A stretch of DNA of 17,435 nucleotides from Chrysochromulina tobinii (taxonomy: Eukaryota; Haptophyta; Prymnesiales; Chrysochromulinaceae), in assembly GCA_001275005.1 (NCBI GenBank), contig JWZX01002231.1:1-17435 (forward strand), read 5' to 3'. Under the pieces are notes generated by a model, which was not told the DNA's origin, made no database searches, and was given only the letters and a program-made list of their open reading frames with translations. Numbering within the stretch: position 1 is the stretch's first letter; each line of letters opens with the position of its first letter. Shown here in pieces: positions 1 to 7,977 of the stretch. Position numbers and translations under genes: made by a program.

Positions 1-866
1 TCGATCGAGGTCTGCGTCGACGACGAGAGGGTGCGCTTGGCGCGCTCGCAAGCGGTACGCAGGCGGCGCATGGCGCGCGCGTTGCCCGACATATCCTTCT
101 TGTGCTTGCGCTTGAACTCCTGCACGAAGTGGTTGACGGTGCGGTTGTCGAAGTCCTCGCCGCCCAGGTGGGTGTCGCCCGCGGTCGCCTTGACCTCGAA
201 GATGCCCTCCTCGATGGTCAGCAGCGACACATCGAAAGTGCCGCCGCCCAGATCGAAGATGAGTACGTTGCGCTCCGATGAAGACTGCTTGTCGAGGCCG
301 TAGGCGATGGCGGCCGCGGTGGGCTCGTTGATGATGCGCAGGCAGTTGAGACCGGCGATCGAGGCCGCGTCCTTGGTCGATGCGCGCTGCGAGTCGTTGA
401 AGTAGGCCGGCACGGTCACGACAGCGTTGGGCACATCCTTGCCCAGGTACGACTCGGCCGTCTCCTTCATCTTGACGAGAACCATCGATGAGATCTCCTC
501 GGGGGTGAACTGCTTGGTCTCACCCTTGAACTCGACCTCGATGACGGGGCGGTCGCCGTCCTTGGCCTTCACCTTGAACGGGAAGTGCTTCATGTCCGAC
601 TGCGTCGACGAGTCCGAAAACTTGCGGCCGATGAGGCGCTTGGCGTCGAAGATGGTGTTCTCCGGGTTCATGGCGGCCTGGTTCTTGGCGGCGTCGCCGA
701 TCATGCGCTCGGTGTCAGTGAAGGCCACGAACGATGGAGTCGTGCGGTTGCCTTGGTCGTTGGCGATGATTTCAACGCGGTCGTTCTGCCAGATGCCGAC
801 GCATGAGTATGTTGTGCCGAGGTCGATGCCGACCGCGAGACCCTCAACTTTGCCTTCCTTGCCCAT
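1..866 (-). CDS. HSP70: Cytosolic HSP70 chaperone, N-terminal 288 residues (runs off the left edge)
   Basis: ATP-dependent chaperone of the cytosolic/nuclear HSP70 class, which folds nascent and stress-damaged proteins with J-protein and exchange-factor partners. The frame is open from the ATG at 866 to the window edge, giving 288 residues of the nucleotide-binding domain (the family is about 640-650 residues). Visible motifs: phosphate-1 loop [12 protein letters not shown] (13-24), signature [12 protein letters not shown] (150-161), [11 protein letters not shown] (180-190), phosphate-2 [14 protein letters not shown] (203-216), and GGEDFDNR (235-242). There is no signal or transit peptide before the ATPase domain, so it is cytosolic rather than ER, mitochondrial or plastid. 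The substrate-binding domain and the C-terminal EEVD tail lie outside the window. No intron interrupts the visible part. It is divergent from the RUN gene, with 961 bases between the two starts. Residues seen directly; class assignment from family knowledge; very sure. Confidence 0.97.
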   Translation of the reverse strand, partial: MGKEGKVEGLAVGIDLGTTYSCVGIWQNDRVEIIANDQGNRTTPSFVAFTDTERMIGDAAKNQAAMNPENTIFDAKRLIGRKFSDSSTQSDMKHFPFKVKAKDGDRPVIEVEFKGETKQFTPEEISSMVLVKMKETAESYLGKDVPNAVVTVPAYFNDSQRASTKDAASIAGLNCLRIINEPTAAAIAYGLDKQSSSERNVLIFDLGGGTFDVSLLTIEEGIFEVKATAGDTHLGGEDFDNRTVNHFVQEFKRKHKKDMSGNARAMRRLRTACERAKRTLSSSTQTSI

Positions 867-1184
867 GAGTGCTTGTCGTCGCGGTTGTGGTTGTTCTGCG
901 CGCGTGAGAGACGAGGGAGGGGGAAGAGTCAGCGCGCCTGCGATCGGCTCGGGGGCGTATGCGCTGGGAGCCCATGAGCCTCCGAAACCAGAGGGCGAAC
1001 GGCTCAAAGGAGCGTTGCGCATTGCGCGCACGATGGCTGTGAGTTTCGCGACGCGACGAGAATGCGACGAGAATGGGCAAGGGAGCGGGGGGGCGCTGCC
1101 GCTGGGGCACTTTCGTATCGTGCGCGCGTGCAAGGGCGGAGCAACGTTCGGCGGCACATGCGAACATCCCGCGCACCTGCGTCG

Positions 1185-1204
1185 CGTCTGGAATCTTCTG
1201 GACG
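1185..1204 (-). promoter_or_regulatory. Candidate heat shock element upstream of HSP70
   Basis: Four contiguous 5-bp units read cGTCt gGAAt cTTCt gGACg. The two middle units match the nGAAn/nTTCn heat shock factor consensus exactly and the outer two have one mismatch each, in the correct alternating orientation. The site lies about 320-340 bases upstream of the HSP70 ATG. The placement fits a heat-inducible HSP70 promoter, but a site of this quality can occur by chance in about 1 kb, so this is an inference. Confidence 0.4.
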
Positions 1205-1549
1205 CGCACTGCAATTTGTCTCGAGCGCCTACGGTAGTTTGGCGAAGTCGGAGGGAAAGCGATGCAGCGCTCGCCTTCATACTTACAGTACTTGTATCGC
1301 CGTTTCACGATGCGCGCTGATGGGGTACCACTCGCACCGGGTTTAGAATCGACACCACAGCACACACCAGCATACCCAACTAGCGTACTCTAGGCCCCAA
1401 TGCTACATCTTGTAGCTGCTCTGACAGCACCTCGGCCCGCCGGGGCGGAAAAAAACGAGGTCCGTCAGAACGTCAGGATAGGGGCGGTACATGTATGGGT
1501 ACTAAAAGACAATGTACTGATTTGGTTTGGTGGTTCAAAGGTGGTTTCG

Positions 1550-1604
1550 GCGTCAGCCGCGTGGAAAAAGCGTCAGCCGCGTCACCGGGCGGTGCGTCAG
1601 CCGC
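1550..1604. repeat. Three direct copies of an 11-mer, GCGTCAGCCGC
   Basis: Exact copies start at 1550, 1570 and 1594 (spacing 20 and 24 bases), about 225-280 bases upstream of the RUN-gene ATG. The last copy runs into ATAACCGCATAACCG (1605-1619), itself a direct repeat. The near-regular spacing could mean a repeated protein-binding site or a decayed minisatellite. The sequence alone does not decide. Confidence 0.6.
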
Positions 1605-1827
1605 ATAACCGCATAACCGTTTTCATTACCGCGTAACTCTCGGGCGTCGGGCGACGGCGGTCGGGCTCAGTCACCTTCCAGGGTGTATCTCCTTGATGTG
1701 TCCACCCGCACCCCATGCTCATTCCCAGCCAATGGTTATAAGCTCGACACCCAAGACACCGGATCCGCGTACATATGGAGTCAACTGCTCATTGCCCGCT
1801 CATTCACAGGTGCGTTCCCCCTGAAAG

Positions 1828-3870
1828 ATGCTCCAGTCGTCGTCCGCGAAGGCGGCGTCGCTGGCGCCGATCGCGGCCCGCCGATCGGCGCTATTAAGCC
1901 GACTCGGCGCATTGACCAATACGCTTATGGTGCGTGGGGTCGAACTCGGGGCGACAGACGCGCTGCGCTGCGACGAGCCAGCCGTGCGCGATGTGTGCGT
2001 TGTGGTCGAAGCGGCTCTCCTGTTGCATCTGCTGCCGCCGCTCTTCACGCTCGGCCCTCCGACCGTCAACCTCGTCTTGTGGCACGTGCAGCAGGCAGCA
2101 CGGCAGCGACACGCGGCGGTGCCGGACGGCAACATCCCGCTGCTAACGGCGGCTGAGGCTGTCGCCCTCGCCCGCGGACTGTGCGAGAAACACCTCTCGA
2201 TCGCCGCACCGCATGCGCCATCAGACGTGCGCGACGCGTACGCTGCTCGCATGTGGATCTGCCTGGGGCTACAGCGGCGCGTACTACACGAGTGGGTTGG
2301 TGCCATTGGCGAATTCCTCGGAAAGGCATACGCAGAGGGTGCGCTCATGACGACCGCGGACGAACTCGGCATGGTGGTCGATCTCCTCACACCGCTCTCT
2401 CACTTGCCGTTTGCGATCCCGGACGGCGCGCCTGGCCGAGGGATGCATCTCGCTGCCTTTCTCGGCTTTGCTGCCAGGCGACCCACACACCCCATCCCAA
2501 GTGCCGTCACGGAGGCGACACGTCATCCCGTGGGCGCACTCACAGCTGTTGCGTCCACCAGTCGTACGGAGAGATCACAAGCAGCGGCAAGCTTGTTCAG
2601 CTTCGACTTCTTTCTCAACCCGCCCTCGCTCGCTTCGACGATGCTGCATCGCGTGCCGCAGGGTCCGCAGGGTCACGTCGTGTCGAGCGCCGTGGGTGTG
2701 AGCGGCCACGACCGTTTCGGAAGCGAGGCTGACTACGGCGAGGTCGACGGCAGCGATGATGGCGATGTCGGCGACGCTTACGCTGACAGCGTAGGTGAGG
2801 CTGCGGCAAACGGCGACGAGGAAAGCGAGGGCGAGGGCGCGGTCGAGGGCGGCTACGCTTCGGCTCACGACGACGCGCCCGGCGACGACGACGATGCATA
2901 CGTGCCTTATGAGCCGTTTGAGCCATGTGAGGAGCCAGCGGCAGCACTGGTGGCGATGGCCGAGGCGGCCACCGCCTACACGGTCGCTGGTCTGTCACCA
3001 CATCGAGCGGCAGAAGCAGTGGCAGAAGCAGCGGCAGATGCGGCAGATGCGGCAACTGCTGGAGACGTGTGCTACCGCAGAAGCAGCAGCAAGGTGGTGA
3101 TGGTGGAGACGGGTGCTGCCGCCGCATTCGCTGCGCCCGCGGCGCCCGCGACGACGCCCGTGGAGTCTGAGGTGATCGCCATCGTCCCCAAGCGGTCCCA
3201 CCGCGGCCATCGCCGGCCAGCGGCGGCTGCGCCCATCTTGGCGCCCATCTTGGCGCCCCAGGAGGATCCACACGCGCTCCTGGTGCAGAAGTTAGGGGAG
3301 GCCGCGGCGGCCGAGAGGGCGGCGGCCGCGTCGGCGGCAGCGCCGTGGGAGATGGAGCCACTCGGCGGGCTTGGCCTTGGTGGCTTACTGCCTATGGGCT
3401 CACTGGCGGACGGTGCGTTGGTCGCAGACGGCGAGGCCGTGAGCGTCGAGTACTTGGTAGGGGGTCGGCCGCTCATGGCTCTGAAGGACGAGGAGGCGGC
3501 GGAGACGGCGCCCTCGATCAGCGCAGAGGAGGCGGCGGAGACGGCGCCCTCGATCAGCGCAGAGGAGGCGGTGGTCACGGCGCCCTCGATCAAAGCGCCC
3601 GAGGAGCAGCGCGAGGTTCCATCCGAGCCGTTGGCGGAACCCGCGCTGGTGCCTGCAATACCGCTCATCGCGGCCGAGACGCAGAGGGCTCAAGACTCTG
3701 TTAGCCGTGAGTACTCGGAGGATAGTTGGGAAGCCCTCAAAGAGGCGGCCGCCGCCGTCGCCTGCTCCATCGCCGTGCGTGCGCAACACCCGACGGAGGC
3801 GCTGCTCGAGAGTCCGCTTCCAGCCGACTTGGGCGGCTCGGTCGAGGAGGAGTTTGTAGTTGCCGATTGA
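1828..3870 (+). CDS. RUN-domain protein with a long Ala/acidic-rich tail
   Basis: Predicted 680 residues. Residues about 20-200 resemble a RUN domain, an all-helical fold that usually binds Rab/Rap-type GTPases or motor adaptors in membrane traffic and cytoskeletal linkage. The clearest part is 140-197: the ARMWICLGLQRRVLHEW helix, then a GKAYAEGALM segment, then a VVDLLTPLSHLPFAI block, matching the conserved RUN C-terminal helices. An N-terminal hydrophobic helix at 57-74 (VVVEAALLLHLL) fits the first RUN block. Residues about 230-680 are low-complexity: an acidic run (310-370), Ala-rich stretches, and three 12-residue repeats EEAAETAPSISA (555-590). No FYVE, PH or TBC domain, membrane helix or signal peptide is seen. 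The ATG at 1828 is preceded by an in-frame TGA at 1822, which supports this start. The WW gene follows on the same strand 276 bases downstream. The domain call is by eye and the partner GTPase is unknown. Confidence 0.78.
   Translation: MLQSSSAKAASLAPIAARRSALLSRLGALTNTLMVRGVELGATDALRCDEPAVRDVCVVVEAALLLHLLPPLFTLGPPTVNLVLWHVQQAARQRHAAVPDGNIPLLTAAEAVALARGLCEKHLSIAAPHAPSDVRDAYAARMWICLGLQRRVLHEWVGAIGEFLGKAYAEGALMTTADELGMVVDLLTPLSHLPFAIPDGAPGRGMHLAAFLGFAARRPTHPIPSAVTEATRHPVGALTAVASTSRTERSQAAASLFSFDFFLNPPSLASTMLHRVPQGPQGHVVSSAVGVSGHDRFGSEADYGEVDGSDDGDVGDAYADSVGEAAANGDEESEGEGAVEGGYASAHDDAPGDDDDAYVPYEPFEPCEEPAAALVAMAEAATAYTVAGLSPHRAAEAVAEAAADAADAATAGDVCYRRSSSKVVMVETGAAAAFAAPAAPATTPVESEVIAIVPKRSHRGHRRPAAAAPILAPILAPQEDPHALLVQKLGEAAAAERAAAASAAAPWEMEPLGGLGLGGLLPMGSLADGALVADGEAVSVEYLVGGRPLMALKDEEAAETAPSISAEEAAETAPSISAEEAVVTAPSIKAPEEQREVPSEPLAEPALVPAIPLIAAETQRAQDSVSREYSEDSWEALKEAAAAVACSIAVRAQHPTEALLESPLPADLGGSVEEEFVVAD
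3490..3597 (+). repeat. Tandem 36-bp coding repeat, three copies
   Basis: Units at 3490-3525, 3526-3561 and 3562-3597 encode EEAAETAPSISA twice and then EEAVVTAPSIKA. Units 1 and 2 are identical at the DNA level, including third codon positions, which points to recent duplication or homogenisation. The third is diverged. The repeat lies in the disordered tail of the RUN protein and copy number is likely to vary between strains. Confidence 0.9.
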
Positions 3871-4146
3871 AGTGGCTCGCTCCTCGAACCACGATTCTAA
3901 GGTCTCGCTGAGGTACCGTAGCGCTAACCGCTATCATCACGGCAAGCAAACTCCACTGATGAGTCGATGCAATAGTACAACAGTCAACACAACCGCGCCT
4001 TGCTTGTGTTGCTTGCTTGCGCTTCATCATCTTCATCGTCTTGTATAACGTTGTAACGACTTTCTAATTGCAAAAAACAAAATTCCACATCTCTCGAACG
4101 AGACGTGGATGAATCTCCAATCGGGAGAACCCGAGCGACGCCTCCC

Positions 4147-4569
4147 ATGAAGATGACGCAGTTAAGCATCGCTCTCCTGGCTCTGGTGGCGTGTGCAAAT
4201 GCGTTCAATGTCATGCCGGTTGCGCGCCCCGTGTGCAGCAGCCGTGTGCAGCAGCCTGCCATGGTCCTCGGCTCCATCAAGAAGCTGTTCCAGAAGAAGG
4301 AGGACCCTGCAGTGACCGCCGCTCGGGCTTCGCTCTCCAGCATGCAGTCGCTCTCGAGCCTCTCGTCCATGAAGCTTGAGCTGGAGGAGGACGGTAAGGC
4401 CGGGCGTGTCGCCGGCCCGTGGAAAGAGTACGTCAAGAATGACGGCCGCAAATGGTATTACAACACGGAGACCTCGAAGATGACGTGGACGAAGCCGCAG
4501 GAGTTTATTACACTTGACAAGGTCACGGAGGCGGCGGCGGCTGCCAATGCCGCTCGATCCGGTAAATAA
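4147..4569 (+). CDS. Small WW-domain protein with a plastid-type bipartite leader
   Basis: Predicted 140 residues. Residues 1-19 form a hydrophobic signal peptide (QLSIALLALVACANA) with a predicted cut before Phe20. A short basic/hydroxylated stretch (20-50, ending SIKKLFQKK) resembles the transit peptide that follows the ASAFAP-type Phe in algae with red-derived complex plastids. A Ser-rich helix-like linker (60-80) precedes a WW domain at 90-120: W92, tyrosines 104-105, W114 and P117, with 22 residues between the two signature tryptophans. This most resembles the PRP40/FBP11 class, which binds proline-rich ligands. The C-terminus is a short Ala-rich tail. The frame stays open upstream to a GTG at 4105, but the ATG at 4147 places the signal peptide at the N-terminus and is the sensible start. 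A TATAAC at 4044 lies about 100 bases upstream. The WW domain is clear. Plastid location is inferred; secretion would be the alternative. Confidence 0.85.
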   Translation: MKMTQLSIALLALVACANAFNVMPVARPVCSSRVQQPAMVLGSIKKLFQKKEDPAVTAARASLSSMQSLSSLSSMKLELEEDGKAGRVAGPWKEYVKNDGRKWYYNTETSKMTWTKPQEFITLDKVTEAAAAANAARSGK

Positions 4570-5262
4570 GCGAGTCCAGAGGATGCATGTCAGTAGTCGG
4601 CGCAATGTAGAATGCTCTCGGAGTTCCTGTTGTCCCGTTCTTGCATGCCACCGAACGGGCGCGCCTTCTGTTCTAGTGTAAAAGAGTTATGCAGTATTGG
4701 GTGAAGCGACACACTTTTACACGTCGTACAACACGGAGGGGTCGACCACGCGCACTTTGACTTCTCCGTCTACCCCGGCGTCAAATGCTCAGATGGCCTT
4801 CGCGTTCGTAGCTAACGCGGCCCGTGGCGACGCCGACGGCGGCCGACCGCCCCGGCCGGCGCGGCCGCGCCCGCGTCGTGGCCCGTGCGGGCCCCTGTCG
4901 CGGGCGTCAGAGTATGTTGCGAAACGCAATGCGCCCGCCACCGCCCAACCCGCCGTGGTGGCCATGCCGCCACCGACCATGCCCGCCAACGGCGACGGCG
5001 ACAGGCTGGGCGATCGAAAAGGGCTCGAGCCCTTCATGGGCTCGAGGCACGAGGGCACTGGGAAGGAGATGCCGACGAGCACTTGCTTGCGGCCTTGCGC
5101 AGCGGCGTTCGTCCGTCCCAGTCCGTCCGCTCGTCGCAGCACACGCTTCAATTTCGTCCCGTACGCACACGTCAGAGAGCAGCCCACGGGATGTGCACAG
5201 GCCTTGATAGCTTGATGGCGCTTGCTGCGCTCAAGAATGCGCTTGACCTCACGGGAACACTC

Positions 5263-5370
5263 TCGCCACCGCCATCGCCGCCGCCACCCTCGCATCCCCT
5301 GCCTTCACCGCCACCCTCGCCACCGCCACCGCTATCGCCACCCGCTCCACCGCCACCGTCACAGCCGCCT
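5263..5370. repeat. CCACCG-type low-complexity tract
   Basis: About 108 bases of imperfect CCACCG/CCNTCG units, almost all C with interspersed G, A and T. In one plus frame it would read as a Pro/Ser run (PPPSPPPP-like). It is immediately followed by the CTTGA repeat. It may be a chance low-complexity tract or the remnant of a proline-rich coding stretch. Confidence 0.7.
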
Positions 5371-5373
5371 TCG

Positions 5374-5398
5374 CTTGACTTGACTTGACTTGACTTGT
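5374..5398. repeat. CTTGA pentanucleotide microsatellite
   Basis: Four perfect CTTGA units followed by CTTGT, ending 21 bases before the dehydrogenase ATG, so it probably lies in the 5' untranslated region or core promoter. The complementary TCAAG occurs twice in tandem at 17067-17076, so the pentamer may be a recurrent microsatellite in this genome. Confidence 0.85.
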
Positions 5399-5419
5399 CT
5401 TCCATATGAGAGGGGTCCG

Positions 5420-6474
5420 ATGCCGGACGAAAATGGCAATGTCCGCTGGGGTATCATGGGCACAGGAGCTATTGCCGCCGACATGGTTCGAGTGCTGAAG
5501 ACGCTGCCCGGTACCACAGTGGCAGCTGTCGGCTCGCGCACTGCTGAACGGGCTCATGCCTTTGCCACGTCTGTCGAACTTGATACCGAGATCACGACAC
5601 TGCACGCCTCGTACGACGCACTTGTCGAGGACAGTACGGTCGACGTGGTGTACGTCGCGACGCCCTCGTTGCGCCACGTTGCCGACACGCTCACCTGCCT
5701 TAAGGCAGGCCGTGCTGTCGTGTGTGAAAAGTCGATGGCTCCCTCAGCGGCAGATGTCAGATTGTGCTCGAGACGGCCTCAGCTCAGAACCTTTTCTTCC
5801 TGCACGCAGTGTGGTCGCGCTTCTTCCCAGCTATGGTCAAGCTTCGGGAGACTATTCGCTCAGGCGTCATTGGGCAGGTGAAGTCGGCACATGCGTCGTT
5901 CTGCCAGGAAGATGGCGCTGGCACGTGCTCCGCGACGCTCGAGACGGGCATCTACTGCGCGCAGTTCTTGCTCTGGGTGTTTGAGGACGCTGCGCCCATG
6001 GTGAGCGGTGTGGTGAGCAGTCTGCACGAGTCGAGTGGCCACGACCAGCACGTCGCCGCGCTGCTCTCCTTTCCATGCGGCGGCATCGGCACCCTTGAGT
6101 GCTCGCTTCGGCACACCTCGCCGCGCATGGCAACTATTTGCGGAACCAGGGGTGTGATTACCATGCCTTTTCCGTTTTGGTGTCCGACGTCTTTCACCGT
6201 GCAGCCCATGGCCGGCGCGGGGAGCCAACACTTTGGCGAGGCGCGCGTCCACAGTGAACCGTTGCCCAAGGCGGGCCCTGGGCCGTTCAACTTTGTCAAC
6301 TCGCAGGGCCTCGCGTACGAGGCGAGCGAAGTCAATCGCTGCCTGCGCGAAGGGTTGCTCGAGGCGCCGGCCTTCAACGCCCAGGCGTGCCAGCGAGTTA
6401 TGCAGGTGATCGATGACATTCGTTCTCGGTTCACGTGCCCTAGCCCTGCTGCTGCTGGTCCAGCTGGGCCGTAG
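5420..6474 (+). CDS. Dihydrodiol dehydrogenase-like Gfo/Idh/MocA oxidoreductase, broken by a one-base frameshift
   Basis: NAD(P)-dependent oxidoreductase most like trans-1,2-dihydrobenzene-1,2-diol dehydrogenase / D-xylose 1-dehydrogenase (NADP+). The first part starts at the ATG at 5420 and reads the Rossmann nucleotide-binding motif GIMGTGAIA, then VVYVATPSLRH and the active-site CEK block with Lys at 5729-5731. At about 5758-5763 the homology moves to another frame, which continues IVLETASAQNLFFLHAVWSRFF through GIYCAQF and a C-terminal block GLAYEASEVNRCL to the stop at 6472-6474. The span is 1055 nt, one short of a whole number of codons. With one added base the product would be about 351 residues (family about 330-340), and the spacing from EK to the FFLHAVW block would be 21 residues, as I recall for animal DHDH. 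So it is a recent pseudogene or a sequence error. The EKP proline is Ser here, and the Asp expected before GIYC is Glu (5941-5943). It converges on the E2 gene. Confidence 0.85.
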
Positions 6475-6733
6475 AACGAGGTCAAAGGGGCTTATCGATA
6501 GCGGATAGGGCCAAATACGAAACACTGTGACCGCGCCGCGATCATACGACTTGGGGTGGCGACCGTGCTGCTCGAGAAAACATGCTAGCTAGCAAAGGGG
6601 CACAGAACGTTGCAGCCTGCGCCCAGGTCAACAGTGACACTCTCTGACATCCATAATTGAGAACGAGAAATATCCAAATAAGTGCGAGGTGGCCTCTCTC
6701 AGCTCCACTCCGCGGCCGCGCTGCCTCTCTCAG

Positions 6734-7207
6734 CTAGCTGCCATTCCCTCCTGCGTGCATCGCCGTGTACATGCGCGCCATCGAACGATATCCACGCATA
6801 TCCCCGCTACGGATGAGATTGCCGCAATCGCAGTTGAGCGGCGAATCAGCCTCGGGATGTGAGAGTAGCGCGGCGACCGCACGGCAAACAGACTGCAGCG
6901 TCCACGCCGGCGTCCACGCCTCCGGCTTCAGGATGTCGAGGCAGATCTCGCCGGTCTTGTAAAGTACGTTTGGGTGGAACACTGGCGTGGTGAAGGTCAC
7001 CTTGGGAGGCGCCAGTGGGTAAGTGGGCAGGCAGACAATCTTGAGCTCAAAGCGACCACCCTCATATGGGCTGCCCGCCGGGCCTTGGAGTTTCGCCGTC
7101 CATTGGTAGATGTCGGCCTCGTCGGTAAGCTTGAGCTCAATCTCCGGGTCCGGCTTGGCCGTGGAGAGCTCCTTGTACTCTTTCAACAAGCGTGGACATC
7201 CCGGCAT
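6734..7207 (-). CDS. PEX4: PEX4-like ubiquitin-conjugating enzyme (E2)
   Basis: Single-domain E2 of 157 residues. It would carry ubiquitin as a thioester and, if PEX4, mono-ubiquitinate the peroxisomal import receptor PEX5 so that it can be recycled, working with PEX22 and the PEX2/10/12 ligases at the peroxisome membrane. Visible: N-terminal helix RLLKEYKEL (6-14), YPLAPPKVTF (63-72), the HPN motif (78-80), the catalytic Cys89 in GEICLDIL, and WTPAWTLQSVCRA (98-110). The C-terminal part DSPLNCDCGNLIRSGDMRGY (121-140) and the KTGEICLDIL spacing match plant PEX4/UBC21 better than generic UBC4/5 or UBC13 E2s. The start at 7207 leaves a short N-terminus typical of a single-domain E2. It is intronless and converges with the dehydrogenase (259 bases between stops). 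The E2 assignment is certain; the PEX4 subclass is likely, from remembered family features. Confidence 0.93.
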   Translation of the reverse strand: MPGCPRLLKEYKELSTAKPDPEIELKLTDEADIYQWTAKLQGPAGSPYEGGRFELKIVCLPTYPLAPPKVTFTTPVFHPNVLYKTGEICLDILKPEAWTPAWTLQSVCRAVAALLSHPEADSPLNCDCGNLIRSGDMRGYRSMARMYTAMHAGGNGS

Positions 7208-7977
7208 TCTTAGAAAAGGTCAGTTCTGAAAACGTGGGGGGGTTGTAGTCTGGAAGATCTGGATCCGCGACCCGCTGGCGCCGGTGGTGGTGCCGCGCAC
7301 GGCACACGCCGGATCACGCCGCTATTCCCCCAGCTCCCTCGTCTGGTGCGGCCGCGCCGCGCGCGCGCGCCCCCCCCGCCCCCTTGCCCCCGCCCGCCCC
7401 TCGCCTCGTCGCGGCCTGCCGGCCGTCCCGTCCCGTCCAATTGGTCCCGTCCCCGCAGCCGCACCGTGGTCGGACACCGACGCTCCCGAGGTTTACCCGA
7501 GGTGCGAGGAGCCGAGGACGCCCCTTACGGCCACCAGGGGCGGCCGAAGACGTGCTCGTAAGCTCGGCGGGGCGCAGCTCCGTGGTGCTCCCTCGCGTCC
7601 CTACCTCCGACCTCAGGCCTGGCGTCCTTGTTCGTTGTTGGGCGGAGCCTGCAACGTCGGAGCTCGGCTCGGCCGCGGGACGCCGCGGGACCGCGGCGCG
7701 CGCGCGGCGGGCGACGTGCCCCCGCGCGGACCGCCGGTGCGCTTCGCTTACTCACGATCTGATTCATTAGCAAGTAGTGTGGGTTCCCCCAGCATGATTC
7801 GTGAGACTCTCTGCTTCTACTCAGCACGTGGCAAGAACACTCTCGGGACTCTGCTGAAAGAGTCGACCACGACGGAAACCCTCTCTATAGCTCCCTCCGT
7901 TCGCACGCGTGTCATGTGATGCAGAAAGAGAGTAATCCCTGCCTTCAAACGGCCCAGTCGCCGAAAGAGCCGCACGC
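7208..7977. other. GC-rich intergenic region, no supported gene
   Basis: The gap between the PEX4-like start and the stop of the next minus-strand gene. From 7340 to 7450 it is almost pure C/G with CG-dinucleotide and C-tracts and a GTCCC repeat. From 7660 to 7710 a second CG-rich tract occurs. Open frames on both strands are Arg/Pro/Ala-rich with no domains. The lower-GC part, 7750-7977, is probably the 3' untranslated region of the spliced plastid-protein gene. Confidence 0.5.

Larger units (their letters stand above)
867..1827. other. Divergent intergenic region between HSP70 and the RUN gene
   Basis: This 961-base spacer holds both promoters. The part next to HSP70 (867-1350) is GC-rich and contains the candidate heat shock element. 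The part next to the RUN gene is lower in GC and holds three GCGTCAGCCGC copies (1550-1604) followed by a short repeated ATAACCGC stretch. Open frames here are short, lack recognisable domains and have arginine/serine-rich compositions expected of chance frames in GC-rich DNA. I see no gene. Confidence 0.6.
4570..5419. other. Repeat-rich intergenic region, no supported gene
   Basis: The stretch separates the WW gene from the dehydrogenase gene. Its middle (4820-5210) is GC-rich and open in several frames on both strands. The longest ATG-led plus frame (4793-5215) is Pro/Arg/Ala-rich with no domain. The right end holds a CCACCG-type low-complexity tract and a CTTGA pentanucleotide repeat that stops about 20 bases before the dehydrogenase ATG. 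A hydroxyproline-rich exon cannot be excluded, but nothing positively supports one. Confidence 0.5.

Noticed and set aside
844-1365. Long minus-strand open frame upstream of HSP70
   Set aside because: Arg/Ser/Thr-rich, no domain, overlaps the HSP70 start in another frame and ends in a Thr-rich stretch from GC-rich sequence. Best read as promoter and 5' leader.
4105-4146. Upstream GTG extension of the WW protein
   Set aside because: A non-ATG start would place 14 polar residues before the hydrophobic leader. The ATG at 4147 gives a proper signal peptide.
4793-5215. 140-residue ATG-led plus-strand frame, Pro/Arg/Ala-rich
   Set aside because: Several overlapping frames on both strands are equally open here, as expected for GC-rich DNA. 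No domain, targeting signal or consistent codon pattern favours one.
6693-6735. Direct repeat CCTCTCTCAGCT (6693 and 6724)
   Set aside because: A short CT-rich duplication at the 3' end of the E2 gene, too simple to interpret.
7284-7919. 211-residue plus-strand frame in the GC-rich gap
   Set aside because: Starts at GTG, runs through C-tracts and CG dinucleotide repeats, and covers the likely 3' untranslated region of the minus-strand plastid gene. Composition is not protein-like.
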